A stretch of 64,000 nt of DNA from Paramecium octaurelia (taxonomy: Eukaryota; Ciliophora; Oligohymenophorea; Peniculida; Parameciidae). The stretch lies in NCBI GenBank assembly GCA_905182995.1, contig CAJJDP010000165.1, positions 8,575-72,574 on the forward strand. Direction: 5' to 3'. Below, piece after piece: positions 23,777 to 36,287 of the stretch. The translations under genes were made by a program, and so were the position numbers. Numbering within the stretch: the stretch's first letter is position 1; each line of letters opens with the position of its first letter. Below the pieces are notes generated by a model that saw nothing but the letters and a program-made list of their open reading frames with translations, was not told where the DNA came from and did not search any database.

Positions 23777-24354
23777 TCATTTTCTTAATTAAACAGCATC
23801 AACCATAATAGTAAATTACTTATTTCCGTCTATTGCTTTAAACTATTTAGCTCCAGAATCATATTTGAAAAATGTTTTCACCATCTCAGAAGTTAAAACC
23901 TGAGGGCATTTTCCTTATCCGAATATCAAATAAGGTTGTGAATCTACAGCATAGCCATACAAAGCTCGAAAGTCCTTAATATTTTTTATTTCTTACCGAT
24001 CTACCATAAGTTTTGAATAATATAATAAAATGTTCAGCTTCAACTCCATCTAATTTTTATAGAATTGCCTCTCTCTCTCTTTTATTAGGCTCTCCAGCCA
24101 GACATACATAGGTTATAGCATTCTTTAAAATAGTTTTATTGTTTTTTTTATTTTTTTCTACTGAAATTGATCTATCTATATCTGAACAAAAATGTGCGGT
24201 TTCTTTTTATCTTGCCATTGGAGATTTTCTATTCGCTGAAGCATTACGCTTTGATTATGGCATTGAAGCTGGAATAAATTAAGTCTCTTTTTCTTATACC
24301 ACATTTTTTTATTAAAATTAGGGTGATTGATGCTAATAAAATTGATTTAATGAA

Positions 24355-24399
<45 letters not shown>

Positions 24400-26159
24400 T
24401 GTTATTATTATTACTATTGTTATTATTATTGTTATAATTTTTTTAATGAAGCACTAGGCATTAATGGAGATTAATCTCTTTTATTATTCTAACTACTTTA
24501 TTATTATTATTATTCTTTATTTCTTTATTAACGAAGCTATTTTAATTCTTCCATTTCCTATAGTTTCTTTTTTTTTAATGCTTCAAACTTTTTTTATTTC
24601 TCTTTATCATCTTACTCCTCAAAATTTATACTAAACTAATAAAATTTATTATTATGATCTTCTTCCTCCGAAAATATCTCCTCTTCTTCCTCAAGGCAAT
24701 TATTATTTTATTAACTAACCTAAAATTCTTCATTGTTATTTTCATTTTCAACTGCCTAAGAAAGTTAATATTATTTATTCGCATTAGAATTAGTATATGG
24801 ATGATTTTAATAGGATTATTACTTCTCAAATTCAGTTGATGGGGCTCTTTTTGATGTTTCACTGAATTTAGAGGTTTGATGAGATTATTAATAATTTGAA
24901 TATTATTCTTAGAATTTAGACTAAGTCTAACTAGAGATATTAGATTTTTCTTGTAAATCAAAATTTTTTGATTATTCTGGGATTTGATTATATTTGGATT
25001 AAATTTAACTTGTTGCATTGCTTTTTTAAATTAAATCATATTGACTTTTTTGAGTCTAGACCTTTGATTGTTCAAAGTTGGATTACTGAAATTTAGATTA
25101 ATCAAATTTAGAAACTTGATCTGCCTATTTATTTGGATGGAAAGACTTTGCGATTTGAGATTGATCCTAAATTTTATAAGAGAATTCTTGATCAAGACTA
25201 GGCATCTAAGGATATTCAATCCTTTATCTTTCATATAATTTGGATTATTATTAAGAGAGCTCTAATAATTTCGATGACATTGACTATTGTGATTACTCAA
25301 TTTAGGGTTCTTCGTTTGATTTAGCTTATTTGAATGATTAATCGAATTTTAAGGCAGTTTATTTGGAGGCATCAACTTATCTACTGATTTCAAGTATTTT
25401 ATTCGTTTCATTGGGACTGATCTTCAAATCGCTAAAAGATTGTGATGATCTGCTAATATCATTTAATTTGGAGGTTTCTGCATTTGCAACACTAGTATCC
25501 AATCTATCGATTCGCAATTTGATTAAATTGTTATAAGCAGTCTCGTTGTCTTATTAGTTAATTTTTAATGACTTTTATTGGGTTTACATTGAGGATTCTT
25601 GCAATTCTTCTTCAATGACCTCTTAGATTTCTTCGTCCTAGTCAAAATCTTAATTATACTGATCATCATTGTCATCCTAATCCTATTAGAGCTAATTAGA
25701 GGCGTGGTCTGGTTGTTGTCTTTTGAAATAATTTTTTGGTAAATTCTTATTTTTCTCCTCATATTGGGCAATGAGAAAATCCAATTGTTTATATTGTTAG
25801 TCTTTGGAATCAACGAAGGAATGATAATTGATTTGGAAATTGGGGTGCTCTTTTTGGAATTGCATAGATTATTCAAATTTCGAACTCTATTATTTAATTT
25901 TGGATTTATCCATTTGAGCATCGAAACGGTCTGATTAAGCAGAGTTGTTTGAAATAAGACTCAAAGGTGTTGCATTGAGACGAGACTACTAAATGGATTG
26001 TTATTGATTTAGAAATTCCCAAACTTATAATTTGACTTTATTTCTCTCTTAATCCTATTGAAGAGTGAGTTATGACTTTTCATCAGCCACCTTTTTAATT
26101 TGTTAATTCAAATAGTATTGTATTATTTTGTCTTGTTCTTGCGATTGAGTTAAATCCAT
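23777..26159 (-). CDS. CAMSAP: CKK-domain protein (CAMSAP/patronin-like microtubule minus-end binder)
   Basis: The C-terminal about 125 residues match the CKK domain: KNAITYVCLAGEPNKRERE, EAEHFIILFKTYG, DFRALYGYAVDS, QVLTSEMVKTFFKYDS and KQFTIMVDAVQLRK at the stop (TGA 23777-23779). CKK binds microtubule minus ends. One intron (23975-23996, 22 nt) lies inside the CKK. The N-terminal part (from MDLTQSQEQDKIIQYYLNQQ at 26159) is Gln/Ser/Asn-rich and mostly disordered, with an acidic patch, a coiled coil (EEQDDKEKQKKFEALKKKKL) and a polyglutamine run of about 27 residues. No calponin-homology domain is visible, so it is shorter than animal CAMSAPs. About 787 aa. Confidence 0.85.
24356..24437 (-). 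repeat. (TAA)n microsatellite encoding polyglutamine
   Basis: About 27 consecutive glutamine codons on the minus strand, mostly TAA with interspersed TAG and CAA, seen on the plus strand as a (TTA)n run. It lies in frame within the CKK-domain gene. Under the standard code it would be a string of stops. Confidence 0.9.
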
Positions 26160-26177
26160 TTTATATTATTAAAATTA

Positions 26178-27184
26178 ATGAGTATCGATTCGGATGAATC
26201 TGAATTTTTGATATAATACTTCTCAAATCTAATCCTTGCTCCAGAAAGTCAAAAACCTCAACCCATTAACAATGAATACTCTTCCTAGATTTTATATGTT
26301 TTTGTTCATACAAATTAAAGATTCGATTACAAATCATGGGGTTAAGAGTATTTTGGGAAAGCAGTGAAAATTAGTATGTTTCGAAGAACTCCAAAATATA
26401 CAATATTAAAATTGTTGAGTGACTAAGGTAACTGACGTTTAAAATATTTAAGTTCTGTTCTAAAATTTTAGACATTAAGAGATGAACTGCTGTATCAAAC
26501 CAACGTTTCATATTAGTGCTACGCTTTCGGTTCAAGTGCCATTCGACTATATAAATGAATACACGGTTTAAGGGGATAAAACTATCTATTTATTAGGTAA
26601 ACAGTGCAAGTTGAAAGAAGAGGATAAAGTTGAATTTAAATCATATAAGGTGGACCTACTAATCAACAACACAGGTTATATTATAGTATTAGTATTTAGA
26701 GTAGATAATGAAGGTTATCTGCAGTATTTTGAATAGTAGAAGATAAGGTAAAATATTGATAGGAATTTCATATGATAAGGATTTAAATGGTTATGTGGTT
26801 AGCGGGTGTTTTTGTTAGTAGAAGAAAGCCTATTAGGTGGTGAACACAATAATGAATAAATGTAAAGAGTTTGGTTGTGATTAATGGGTGAACATCAAAT
26901 TGCATGAGTGTGGAGTGCTGCTTTAGGATCAATGTTATGTTGTGAGCAATTTAAAGATGTAATTATAATAAGTAATTAGATTTGAGATCACCATCAATGA
27001 GGGCACGAATCAATTAATAACTATTACACCTGGCAAATACTATATCAGAGAGAATGGATAATCAGTGCCAATAAAAATGAAATAACTATTTAATTATTGG
27101 AAAGATAAAATGATTACAGAGGAGTAGTTTGAGTAATGTCTCAACTTTTATGATGAATTGATGAAGAAAAACAAGTTGATCTGA
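26178..27184 (+). CDS. Unrecognised soluble protein
   Basis: ATG 26178 opens MSIDSDESEFLIQYFSNLIL. The frame continues through …GKAVKISMFRRTPKYTILKL, LSVQVPFDYINEYTVQGDK, GISYDKDLNGYVVSGCFC and CYVVSNLKMQ, to KKNKLI at TGA 27182-27184, about 300 aa. Introns are needed at about 26428-26452 (25 nt, AAG end) and near 26723-26741 (a 19-nt choice that restores the frame); the second is uncertain. The middle looks beta-rich. No family was recognised. Its ATG is only 18 bp from the divergent CAMSAP-like ATG, so the two share a minimal promoter region. Confidence 0.55.
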
Positions 27185-27260
27185 AGAAATTGATAAATTT
27201 GTGAATATATGAAATTATTTCTAAAAGTGTTTATAAATAATTAAATTTAAAAACGGATTA

Positions 27261-28589
27261 ATGATGAAATACTTAGTCCTATCAGTTTGCGCATTGTCTG
27301 TATTGGGATTCATTAAACCCCAATATGACTCAGGTATTGATTAGAGCTTGCATTGGGCACAAACTCCCTATCATCCTTTACAACAAAGTGTTGAGTAATT
27401 CATCCTAATATACATTGATTAGAGTTGGAAGAAGTTTCTAAACATTAGTCAAATTCAACAAGCCCTTCAAATCAACACCCACTGTAATATTGGCACCAAT
27501 CAAATATGATTTTGGAGACACTTTACCATAAGGTTTCGATATTCAATTGAGTGCTGTCAATACCGTTGGCTTCACAATCACATACGTTGCATTAAGTCCG
27601 GCTACTATCTTCGGTTTTGATGTATCATGGGCAGCTATTTTGGATAGCAATATCTATACATACGAATTGCAAACAAACAATTTACCAGTTGTCAAATCAA
27701 ATAAAGAAGGAACGACTAGATCATAACCATTAGAAGTGACATTCCCAGAAAATTGGTCACTCAAAAGTGCACCAAATGTTGCCATCTTTATCTTGGGACT
27801 TAAAATGGTTGAAGCTTGGCCTAAAATTACAGTTAACATGGCAGTCATCACCAAAACATCAGCTTAATTCAAGGTGATTGTTGGACAAAAGGGAACCATC
27901 GAATTCCTTAGAGTCAATATGATTATCGGTGAAAAGGATACCTTATTAGTTGGAACTATTTTACACAAAACAAGCGGAGCTTCTGATCCTTTGAATGCTG
28001 TTAATCCTGAATCAGAAAGAGTCAAGAAATATGAAGACAAGATCACTGATGAAATTTTCCTTAAAACACCTAGATATACATTGTATGGAATCAGTGGTTT
28101 ATATTACAATTTTGGTGCATTCTGCAGATTCTTAACTAAGAACTATTTACTTGTTAAAGATAAGATATCCGTTGAAATCGGAACATGTAATTTTTGATCC
28201 ATATATCAATCTAGGGTAGAATTCACAATTATTGGAAGGATAAATTTCTTGGTTCGTATACGTTCCTAAACCAGATGCTGGTGTGACTGATCCTGATTGT
28301 GCTTAAGTTTGGGAATCATGCAACTATCAAGGAGACTCATTTACTGTTTGCGATAGAAAGATGTCTTTCCCCAAAGATGGATGGAACAAACCAGTATTGA
28401 TTTCATATATTCTAGGTTAAAAGTTTCAAAGTTCCTGATGGAAAAGTTCTTAAAGTTTATAATGAAGAAAACCTTAAAGGATTATCAATCAGAATTGAAA
28501 AAGATTTACCATGCATGGAAGTGCCTAAATTCTCATTCTTACAACTTGTAGGAAGTTTGGGAGATGATAAATTTTGGGAAAGTGACTGA
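27261..28589 (+). CDS. Secreted H-type-lectin / crystallin-like protein
   Basis: A signal peptide (MMKYLVLSVCALSVLGFIK) is followed by an H-type-lectin-like segment: FNKPFKSTPTVILAPIKYDF and FDIQLSAVNTVGFTITYVAL. A second beta-rich region follows (NWSLKSAPNVAIFILGLKMV, FKVIVGQKGTIEFLRVNMII). The C-terminus has CNYQGDSFTVCDR and VYNEENLKGLSIRIEKDLP, resembling a beta-gamma-crystallin-type motif. Introns: 27424-27448 (25 nt), 28187-28214 (28 nt) and 28394-28415 (22 nt). TGA is at 28587-28589; about 417 aa. It is likely secreted or stored in secretory granules. The lectin assignment rests on motif shape; sugar binding is unproven. Confidence 0.7.
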
Positions 28590-28895
28590 GTCGACAATAT
28601 TATTAAAATTACATTTTATTCCAATATTATTTTAATATTAAGTTACGAGTATTTATCATTTTTTCAAAAATTTTCATTCTTTTTTAATATTTTCAACTGA
28701 AAAATTAATTGTTTTTTTAATTCTAGCTTTATATTTATTTTTTATATTTATAATTTTATTTATTTAAAAAACATGTCACTTTATTTCGGGAATCTAAATT
28801 GTATAACATCATGATTAGCACAGAATTATACAGTTTTACGTATTTTTGGTTGTATATAATCAAAAATCAAAGTGGAGAAAAAAAGTATTTAAATT

Positions 28896-29069
28896 ATGTT
28901 AAATTTTTTAGGATTCACTTCATCAGGTGTTAGAGGAGATAGTATAGCTTCAAATTATCAGTCATCAAAAGGTAATGTTTCATCCTCCAGCTATTTTTCA
29001 AAAGCTTAGTCTTATTCAATGAAAGGGAACTCAAGTTCAAGTGGAGGTGGAAAAGGAAAAGGAAAATGA
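28896..29069 (+). CDS. Small Ser/Gly-rich protein (57 aa)
   Basis: A short intronless frame starts MLNFLGFTSSGVRGDSIASN, is rich in Ser and Gly, and ends GGGKGKGK at TGA 29067-29069. It is too short for family assignment. Composition is clearly unlike the flanking AT-rich DNA, which supports coding. It lies 300 bp after the lectin-like gene and faces the minus-strand gene beyond. Confidence 0.45.
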
Positions 29070-29369
29070 TTTATAATTATGTATTCCTTTGAATAATTGA
29101 AATTTTTAAGTTGGTTCTTTTTCAAACTATTCCCCGAAATATTGTGATAACCCTATTGTTATAAAATTTGGAATTAAATTAAATTACTATATTTTAATGA
29201 GAATTAATTGTAATATATATTATTAAACAAAAAATTAATCTTACGTCCCGAGTTATCTATAGAATCTCATCATATATTTTATTCACAAAGAAAATATTAT
29301 ATATTTATGTTGCCAATAGATGAATGAAAATCTAAGAAAAATAAAGCGAATTTGTGATAGATAATATAT

Positions 29370-30206
29370 TCAATTTTGAAATTTCAATGATTTATACACT
29401 ATAGTGAATAATTTAGCTTAACCTTTGATGTCATCTACCTATCGCGTTTTAATCGGTGGCTTTTCTTCATTACATTTTTTCAAGGATATCATCGTTTCAT
29501 TTTTTGTGAGATCCATACTTTTGAGATGGAAACTAGACTTGGTAGTAAATGCTCTTGATCTGTGTATTGGAGAAGTTCTTTGATTGGTTTTTATTGGACT
29601 AGATTTTTGCTGAAATATTTTCTATGTTGGACATAGATATATTTGAGGGTTTCTAAAATAAAGCAATTTATTACTCTTATATCTAATTTTATTCAACATA
29701 TAATTTTTATCTCGTAACTTAGCCTTATTTCAATTAAAACCCATTTAAGGTAGCCATACTTTTGATTTCATTGACATTCCTTGCAATTGATCTTTTTTTT
29801 AGATTCTTGTAAAACATTTTCGCCAATTGAATTCTTTCCTGGTGTTCATGTAAAACATATTTGAATACTGGTTGAGGTTCTTATTCAGGTATTTAAAGAG
29901 ATTGTTGTTATTAAAGTTAGGCTTTCTTTTTTTATTGGATAATCGAGAGGACTTCAGGTAGTGAATTTTATCTTCTAATCATAAATATTTAATAAAAAAA
30001 GTATATTTTCAATTAGACACTTCTTCTTCGAATTTGAATTAAGGATCTTAGTATAGGATGGTTTTTTTGTATTCGTTTCTTTTCTTCTTTTCTTAAGACA
30101 TCTTGTATTTATCATATCCAGAAATAGCGTCTCCTTATTTTTAAAACATCTCTTCCTCTTACAACTAATATCTTTCCAATTATTCTAGGATATTCGCAGA
30201 TTCCAT
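29370..30206 (-). CDS. Unrecognised basic protein, splice structure partly unresolved
   Basis: The start at 30206 gives MESANILEQLERYQLQEEEM and a charged helical segment. A middle exon contains EPQPVFKYVLHEHQERIQLA and MFYKNLKKRSIARNVNEIKS. The C-terminal part has SSPIKTNQRTSPIHRSRAFT and SSFHLKSMDLTKNETMISL, ending KSLKFQN at TGA 29370-29372. These lie in different frames and must be joined by at least two introns (candidates near 29960-30005 and 29650-29720). The product is strongly basic, perhaps cytoskeletal or ciliary; that is a guess from composition only. Confidence 0.5.
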
Positions 30207-30333
30207 TGAAATTCTCTTCTATTTTTAAGCCCATTACTTAAGTTTGTTCCATCCAACAGATTATGAAGGTGGAGGCAAATGCCCTTCATCCGGCAGAAGA
30301 TTTAAATTTCTTATTGATTTTATTTTCTCCTCA

Positions 30334-33253
30334 TCAGAACTATTGTCTTCTTCTATTTAATGATTATACTAATTTTATACCATAGATTCCCAGCTTTCTT
30401 GCCTTCTCTGTTTTGATGACAGTTTTATAGATGATTTCTTTTTCTACATTTGGAATTTCCAAAAATAGACTCTTCAATTTCTGATACATAACCATGATCA
30501 TCCCTTCAAACTTCACAAACAAAGGGAAAGTCCTTCTTGAAACATCATTTATCAAATTACTATGTTTCTTAGCATACATAGGAGTCACAGGTGAAATTCT
30601 TTCTGCCAGCCTAGTAATTGCTTCTATAAACTCTAACAACTCCATTTTCAAAAACTTGGATTCCCTCAACTCGTCTCTTTGAGTTTGCATACTCTGAAGA
30701 TATATCAAATAGAGTTCCTTTTCAGCTATGAATTTTTGCAATTCAAACTGATCCACAAATAGCTTAAAATCTGATAATGTTATATATTTATTTCCATGTT
30801 TCATTGTTTATTTACATGCGTTTTCATATAGTATAACCAGAACAGGCATCTTAATTTTGATAGTATAGTCCATTAATTCAGTCCAATAACGGTTGTCTCT
30901 CCAATCTTAAGAGATTCCAAATTTTTACATAAATTTCAATACCTCATCCTATTCAAACAACATTTCCAAGGCCTCAGCCATATTATTGGCAACTCCCGTT
31001 CTAATATATTGTTCTTTAGCTAATCTTACTATGATTTCAACAAATTAAAATCTAACCAAGCACTTTTCCTAGATATGAATATAATTGGTTTGTTTCATCA
31101 CTACATAGCTAGATAAGAATGTTAATTAAAGATCTAAAGAGTTCATCAATGATTTTTCAAGTATGCTTGTTTAAGAAATAAAATCCAAAAAGCTTTGTAA
31201 GTTTATACAAGGAAGATCATAATTCAGTGTCTTAGCACAGAAATAATGATAACAACCAATTATGTATTTGTAAATTTTCTTCATTTTATCTTTCAATTAT
31301 TCAATTTCCTACTAATTCTGCAAGTGTTTAATCAATTTTCCACATTCAAAGTCGAATTCGAAGCAATCTAAAAGATGTCCTTCAGTATCTGGTTAAAAAT
31401 CTTTAAAAATTGAGTTTTCATATGACCAAACTCGTTTTTTTGCTTTATTCAAATCAATATCTATAATTGATTCTGATTCCCTTGGTCTGCATGTTATATT
31501 AGCCATGTAATGCCGAGAAGAATCTATAATATCTGCACTCTATTCTGAATGAATATAATTCACAATTGATAACTACACAAGCACTGATGAACCATCTGCA
31601 TATTATAGTTCTATGCCTTTTTTCCTTATTTCTTCATTGCCATCAAGAGTGAGTGTTTTTTGATCCTTAGCAACAAATCTTACATCATAGATGGGATTGC
31701 TAAAAAAGTAATGAATCTTCCTATTTGGAGGACACATTCTCTAAAGATAATAGCTATTAGCCTATTGATTCATTAAGATTGGTCTATATTATTCAAAATC
31801 GACATGCAAAAAAATTGGATGCTAATATTCGATTCCTGAATAATGAAATCCTATCTCTACCCAACCTTCGCAAATCCAACAATTTTCTTTAGTTTTTATA
31901 TTTATGCAATTCACACTATTAATTCTCTTAAAGAGCTTGGGGTCTGATTTATTCTCATCATACTGAAACTCCTTAACCAAGAAAGCCCTGGGATTCACAT
32001 AAAAATTATGGGGATTGCCAGAAAAATGGAACCCAAATAATTGCTGATTATATATAAGGGCTTTATGTATGGCCATAGCATCTTCATCATTAAATCTATT
32101 AAATGATAAGTCTAGATGGGTTAGCTCTGGATGTGGCTTAATTAAAACACTATTATTTAATATACATATTACTCAGACAAAGCGGAGATAAATTCTTAGT
32201 TTTGTCCTAATTTATTAAAAGAAAGGTCTAAAACTTTCAAAAATTAATTCTTTATCAAGCCCTTCATGATTGTCAACCCTCCAGCATTTTTAATCTAGTT
32301 GAAGTGCAAATACACTTCTTATAATGAAGTGTTCTTTCATATAATTGATACAATACCTTTTTCAGTAGTTATCCTAATGCATCCATTGGTAAATCAGTAA
32401 TTTAATTTTTTGAAAGCTTTAAAACTCGAATTGATTTGCTATCATTCAATGTTTTTAAAATAGTAAGGACAGCAAGATCCTTAAGGTTATTATCCTCCAA
32501 ATTTAAATGCTGAATATTATAATTTCTAGAAGATATATAATTACAAATGCTCTGTATTCCTGATGTGCCAATTTTATTGTTACTGAAATCTAACTCTATT
32601 ATAGAACTAGGAAGCCTCTATGTCAATAGACAAGTTCGATTATTATTTAGCTTGTTATTTCTTAATTACAATCGCTTTAAATTATTGAAATGGGAGCTGC
32701 TGATCCCCTCAGCAAATAATTGTACGTATTTATCACTCCCAAATATATTATTGGCTACTAATTTTTCAGGAGAGTCTGTCAATAACTTTAAAGTTCTTGG
32801 CATCAGTCTCTCTGTTTATATCTTTTCGCTCATTCTTCCGTATATATTTTTATCAACATGATAAAATTGCTACATTTCCTTATAACGTTCTGACTTCAGA
32901 TAATACCTTCTTAAACCCTATTCGCTTGCATTAGAGAGATTAGGTTTAATCAGTTGTAAATGATTATCAAATACTTAATGCTGATTATCAATTAATTATG
33001 ATCTTCCTTTATCTTATATTTATTCCAAAGAGCATAGTTCTTAATCTTGCACCAATTTGTTTATTTCTTTTGTCTAAATTAACATACCATTTACTTCTTC
33101 ATCATCCTCCTTATCCATTTGCTATGTTGGAAATCCAGGCATACTCTAGTTTCTTTGATTCGACCTCCCCTTATTCGGTGAATGTTTTGAGTATCCTGTC
33201 TTTGCAATTCTGATAAGTGATTGAGTCTTATGACTTGGAATCAATTGTTTCAT
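30334..33253 (-). CDS. Leucine-rich-repeat protein (about 957 aa)
   Basis: It starts at 33253 (MKQLIPSHKTQSLIRIAKTG). After a charged N-terminal region come ribonuclease-inhibitor-type LRRs: LKRLQLRNNKLNNN, IIELDFSNNKIGTSG, IQHLNLEDNNLKD, IRVLKLSKNQITDLP, LQEVYLHFNQIKNAGG, LKVLDLSFNKLGQN and LTHLDLSFNRFNDED. A conserved block follows (ENCWICEGWVEIGFHYSG), then a long helical C-terminal region to TGA 30334-30336. Introns at 32334-32356 (23 nt) and 32150-32172 (23 nt) restore the repeats. This layout resembles large ciliate LRR proteins of unknown role. LRRs suggest protein binding. Specific function is not assignable. Confidence 0.85.
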
Positions 33254-33442
33254 AATATATAATATTCTGAACAAACAAATAATTAATTGAATAATAAACT
33301 TCTTTACTTGAAATTCCTTATATTTATCATACTAATTTATTCAAAACGAATCTCAATTTTAGGAATCAAAGCATTTATAAAATATTTTTATCCTATTATA
33401 AATTATAATTTTATTATTAGCATCAAATAAAATAACAATTTT

Positions 33443-33720
33443 TCAATCATGTAATGCATATTAAAAATGAGATTTGAATAAATCATATTAGAACTAAACA
33501 AATTTATTGAAAAATATATACACACCTGCGAATTTTTAGATAAAGACTCATTAATCAAATTTAAAGATGGAATTTCATCTATTTTCAAAACTTTTAAATA
33601 GTTTTTAAATGCCTATGAAAGATCTAAAATATCATTGATGTGCTTTAATATAAAATACTATATTTTACAAATTTATATCAAACAATTTTCAAAGAAATAC
33701 CCCTCTTTGCAAATTGATGT
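33443..33720 (-). pseudogene. Possible small gene or gene remnant
   Basis: A minus-strand stretch reads as protein (EGYFFENCLIQIC, FILKHINDILDLSQAFKNYL, IDEIPSLNLINESLSKNSQ). With a 32-nt intron it continues to a TGA at 33443-33445. No start codon could be placed upstream because TGA codons interrupt the frame. It could be a decayed gene or the 3' end of an unresolved one. Confidence 0.3.
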
Positions 33721-35026
33721 TCAAAATCATAGACTTTGTCAACATTCTAAGGTTCTCAAAATTAATTAAGACTAATTAATATTTGTATTTTAGTAAGTGG
33801 TTTAAACTTTGCTTCAAGGATACTGGCCATTTTTTATTTGATCATCATCCATAGAAATGAAAGCAAATTTATATTATTAAAACAGCACCTAAGCTTAATA
33901 ATATTAAGATCCCAATTTGTTTCACCTAATTTATTATCAAATATTAGTATCTATTTAATTATTCACATTTAAATTATTCCAAAGTTAAATCAGATTATTT
34001 TCCATATATCACTTTAACTTTCAATATATTCTTTTTATATAAGATGTGATATATTTTCTTGATAATTAAGAAAATACTTCTACCTCTTTGCTATTATAAT
34101 TACGGAAGATTTTGAACATGGAAGGAAACTATTATTCAATATCAAAAATCATATTTATAAAGTCATCCTACCCTATACTTGTAATTTAATGCAAATCTTA
34201 GTGAAATATATCTTATGATAAAGAGTCAATTTAGAAAATTGATTCTTTATTTTAAAAGTAAATTTGAATTTATTGTTAGTAAAGTATTAAAATAACTCAA
34301 ATATTCTATGGTATTAAATACAATATTCTTACAAATGTATATTAATAAATATTTTATCAACTAAACTATCTAGTTTATTTCATTTTCAGTAAGGTCGGTT
34401 TAATCAATTGTTATTGATCAGTAGAAAATAAGTACTAGTTAGTAAGATCTAAATTTATTATACTTGATAAATATTAAGCCTGTTCAAACTTTAGTTGATT
34501 TCATGCCTAAAATATTCCGACAAAATATGAAAATATAATTAATATAGAAATAAAAAAATAGTTGTTATATTTAAAATTAATTCAAGATAAAAATAGATTT
34601 AGATTAGTAAATAAGTAAGCAGTTTAGAGATGAAAAATATCATTCTTAGTTTTTTTTTAATCTTGAAATATCAAAAAAATAACGTAATAGAATATTTTTC
34701 AGTTTATTATAGACTGTAAAATTAGACATCTGCATAGAAATCTTTTCCAGAAAATCCTACTTATTTCTTTGTAATTTGATTGATACTCATTCTAGTTGCT
34801 GAGACATTAAATACTAATGATTTTGATGGAAGCTTTCATTTGAAAAATATAATTACATGGAACAAACCTTAACGAAGCAGTTAATTAAACAAATAATTAA
34901 ACCAACCATTACAATATTTAATTCACTACACTAATTACTAATTAGGTTAGTTCTGTGTGTTTGTTGCATAGTTAGATATTCTCTAACTTGTGACGAAAAA
35001 TTTTATTTTTATTAATGAATTTTATA
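33721..35026. other. AT-rich spacer, no gene seen
   Basis: About 1.3 kb without a convincing frame, splice pattern or repeat on either strand. Confidence 0.5.
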
Positions 35027-35158
35027 CCATTTTTCATGTTCTATAAAAAAATTGTAAATTATTTAAATAAATATAAATTTTCTAAAATTTCAATTTACCT
35101 GTCCTTGTTTTTATAATCAAAAAAGATATTTTTGGTAGAAATAAAAATAATATATAAT

Positions 35159-36058
35159 ATGAACAAATATTTGTTACTTTTCATTTTTATCCTGGCACCA
35201 ACTCAAGCTATTACATTTGATTTAACTAGGCATTGTGCATGTGAAGAATTGAATTAAGAAGAATGTCACAGATTATATTAAGTTTGTAAATGGACTACTA
35301 CTTGTGAAACAATTCTATCAAAAGCATCTTTTTGCTCTAGCTTATAGGAAAACTACTGCAATAAAGAAGAAACAGTTTATTAATGTGCTTGGAAAAATCA
35401 AGCTTGTGTTGAGACAACATATACATGTGATGACTTCAAAACCAATCTTGAATGTCCCGGCCATTTAGATTGTTGGTGGAATACATCAGGAAAATGTGCT
35501 TCATTTTCATCGTGCGTTGATTATGATGAAAGTAATTGCAATCGTTCTGGATGCAAATACATTTCAGGAGCATGCACTTAAGTTACATGTTCTTCATTCT
35601 AATCTAGTCAAGATTGCAAATGGATGGATTCTTAACATTCTCTTTGTAAATGGTCAGATGATAATAAATGTCAATCATAACCTACATCGGCAACATGCAC
35701 AGACTTAAGTAACTTTAGGTCATAATGTGAAATGGATGATAAATTCGCGTGTAAATATGAATCAAATTAATGTTTGTTTAGAACATGTGCTGAAATTATT
35801 GGTAAGTCAAATAATTGTAGAACTCTTCCTACCAGCAGTACAGAAGAGATATTATGTACTTGGGATGGAACAACGTGTGCTGATGCAGAGGATGCAAGCA
35901 AATTAACAGAAAGCAATTGTTTTGAATGGTCTGCTTATAATTACAGATGGACATCTGACAATAAATGTCAAGCATGTGATACTTTGGTATCATTTGGCAA
36001 TTCAACCAGTGCTGCTGCTATCATTCCAGTTTTTTTTGCAATTGCTTTTATTACCTGA
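35159..36058 (+). CDS. Cysteine-rich surface-antigen-like protein (probable GPI anchor), copy 1
   Basis: A 299-residue intronless protein: signal peptide MNKYLLLFIFILAPTQAITF, then about 30 cysteines in regularly spaced modules (C-x-W, CKWMDS, CKWSDDNKC, CEMDDKFACKYESNQC, CTWDGTTC). It ends in a small-residue stretch and a hydrophobic tail (SAAAIIPVFFAIAFIT), as expected for GPI attachment. The module pattern is that of Paramecium surface antigens, which coat the cell. At this size it resembles the small surface-antigen-like members and not the very large i-antigens. TGA is at 36056-36058. The copy at 36478 is identical. Confidence 0.85.
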
Positions 36059-36287
36059 AATTATAAATATGTTCAAAGATTAAATCATTTTATTTAGTTT
36101 CTTTTCATTATTTGAGATTTATAACAAATAATTTTGGAAATCAATTAAGAAGGTTGAATTTTGATTAAGGACGATTGAAATTGATTAAGTACAACTAGGA
36201 ATAAATATTGAATTAAGAATCAATATTACATCAGATGAACCTGAGTCTTCATTAAATCATTTAATAAATAAATTATATTATCCACAT

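Noticed and set aside
24356..24437. CRISPR-like or satellite array
   Set aside because: It is a simple trinucleotide microsatellite within a coding frame. No spacers were seen, and CRISPR is not expected in a eukaryote.
24626..25921. Several basic, Asn/Ile/Lys-rich minus-strand ORFs
   Set aside because: They are shifted frames of the Gln-rich region of the CAMSAP-like gene, open because that region is rich in TAA and TAG codons read as Gln in the true frame.
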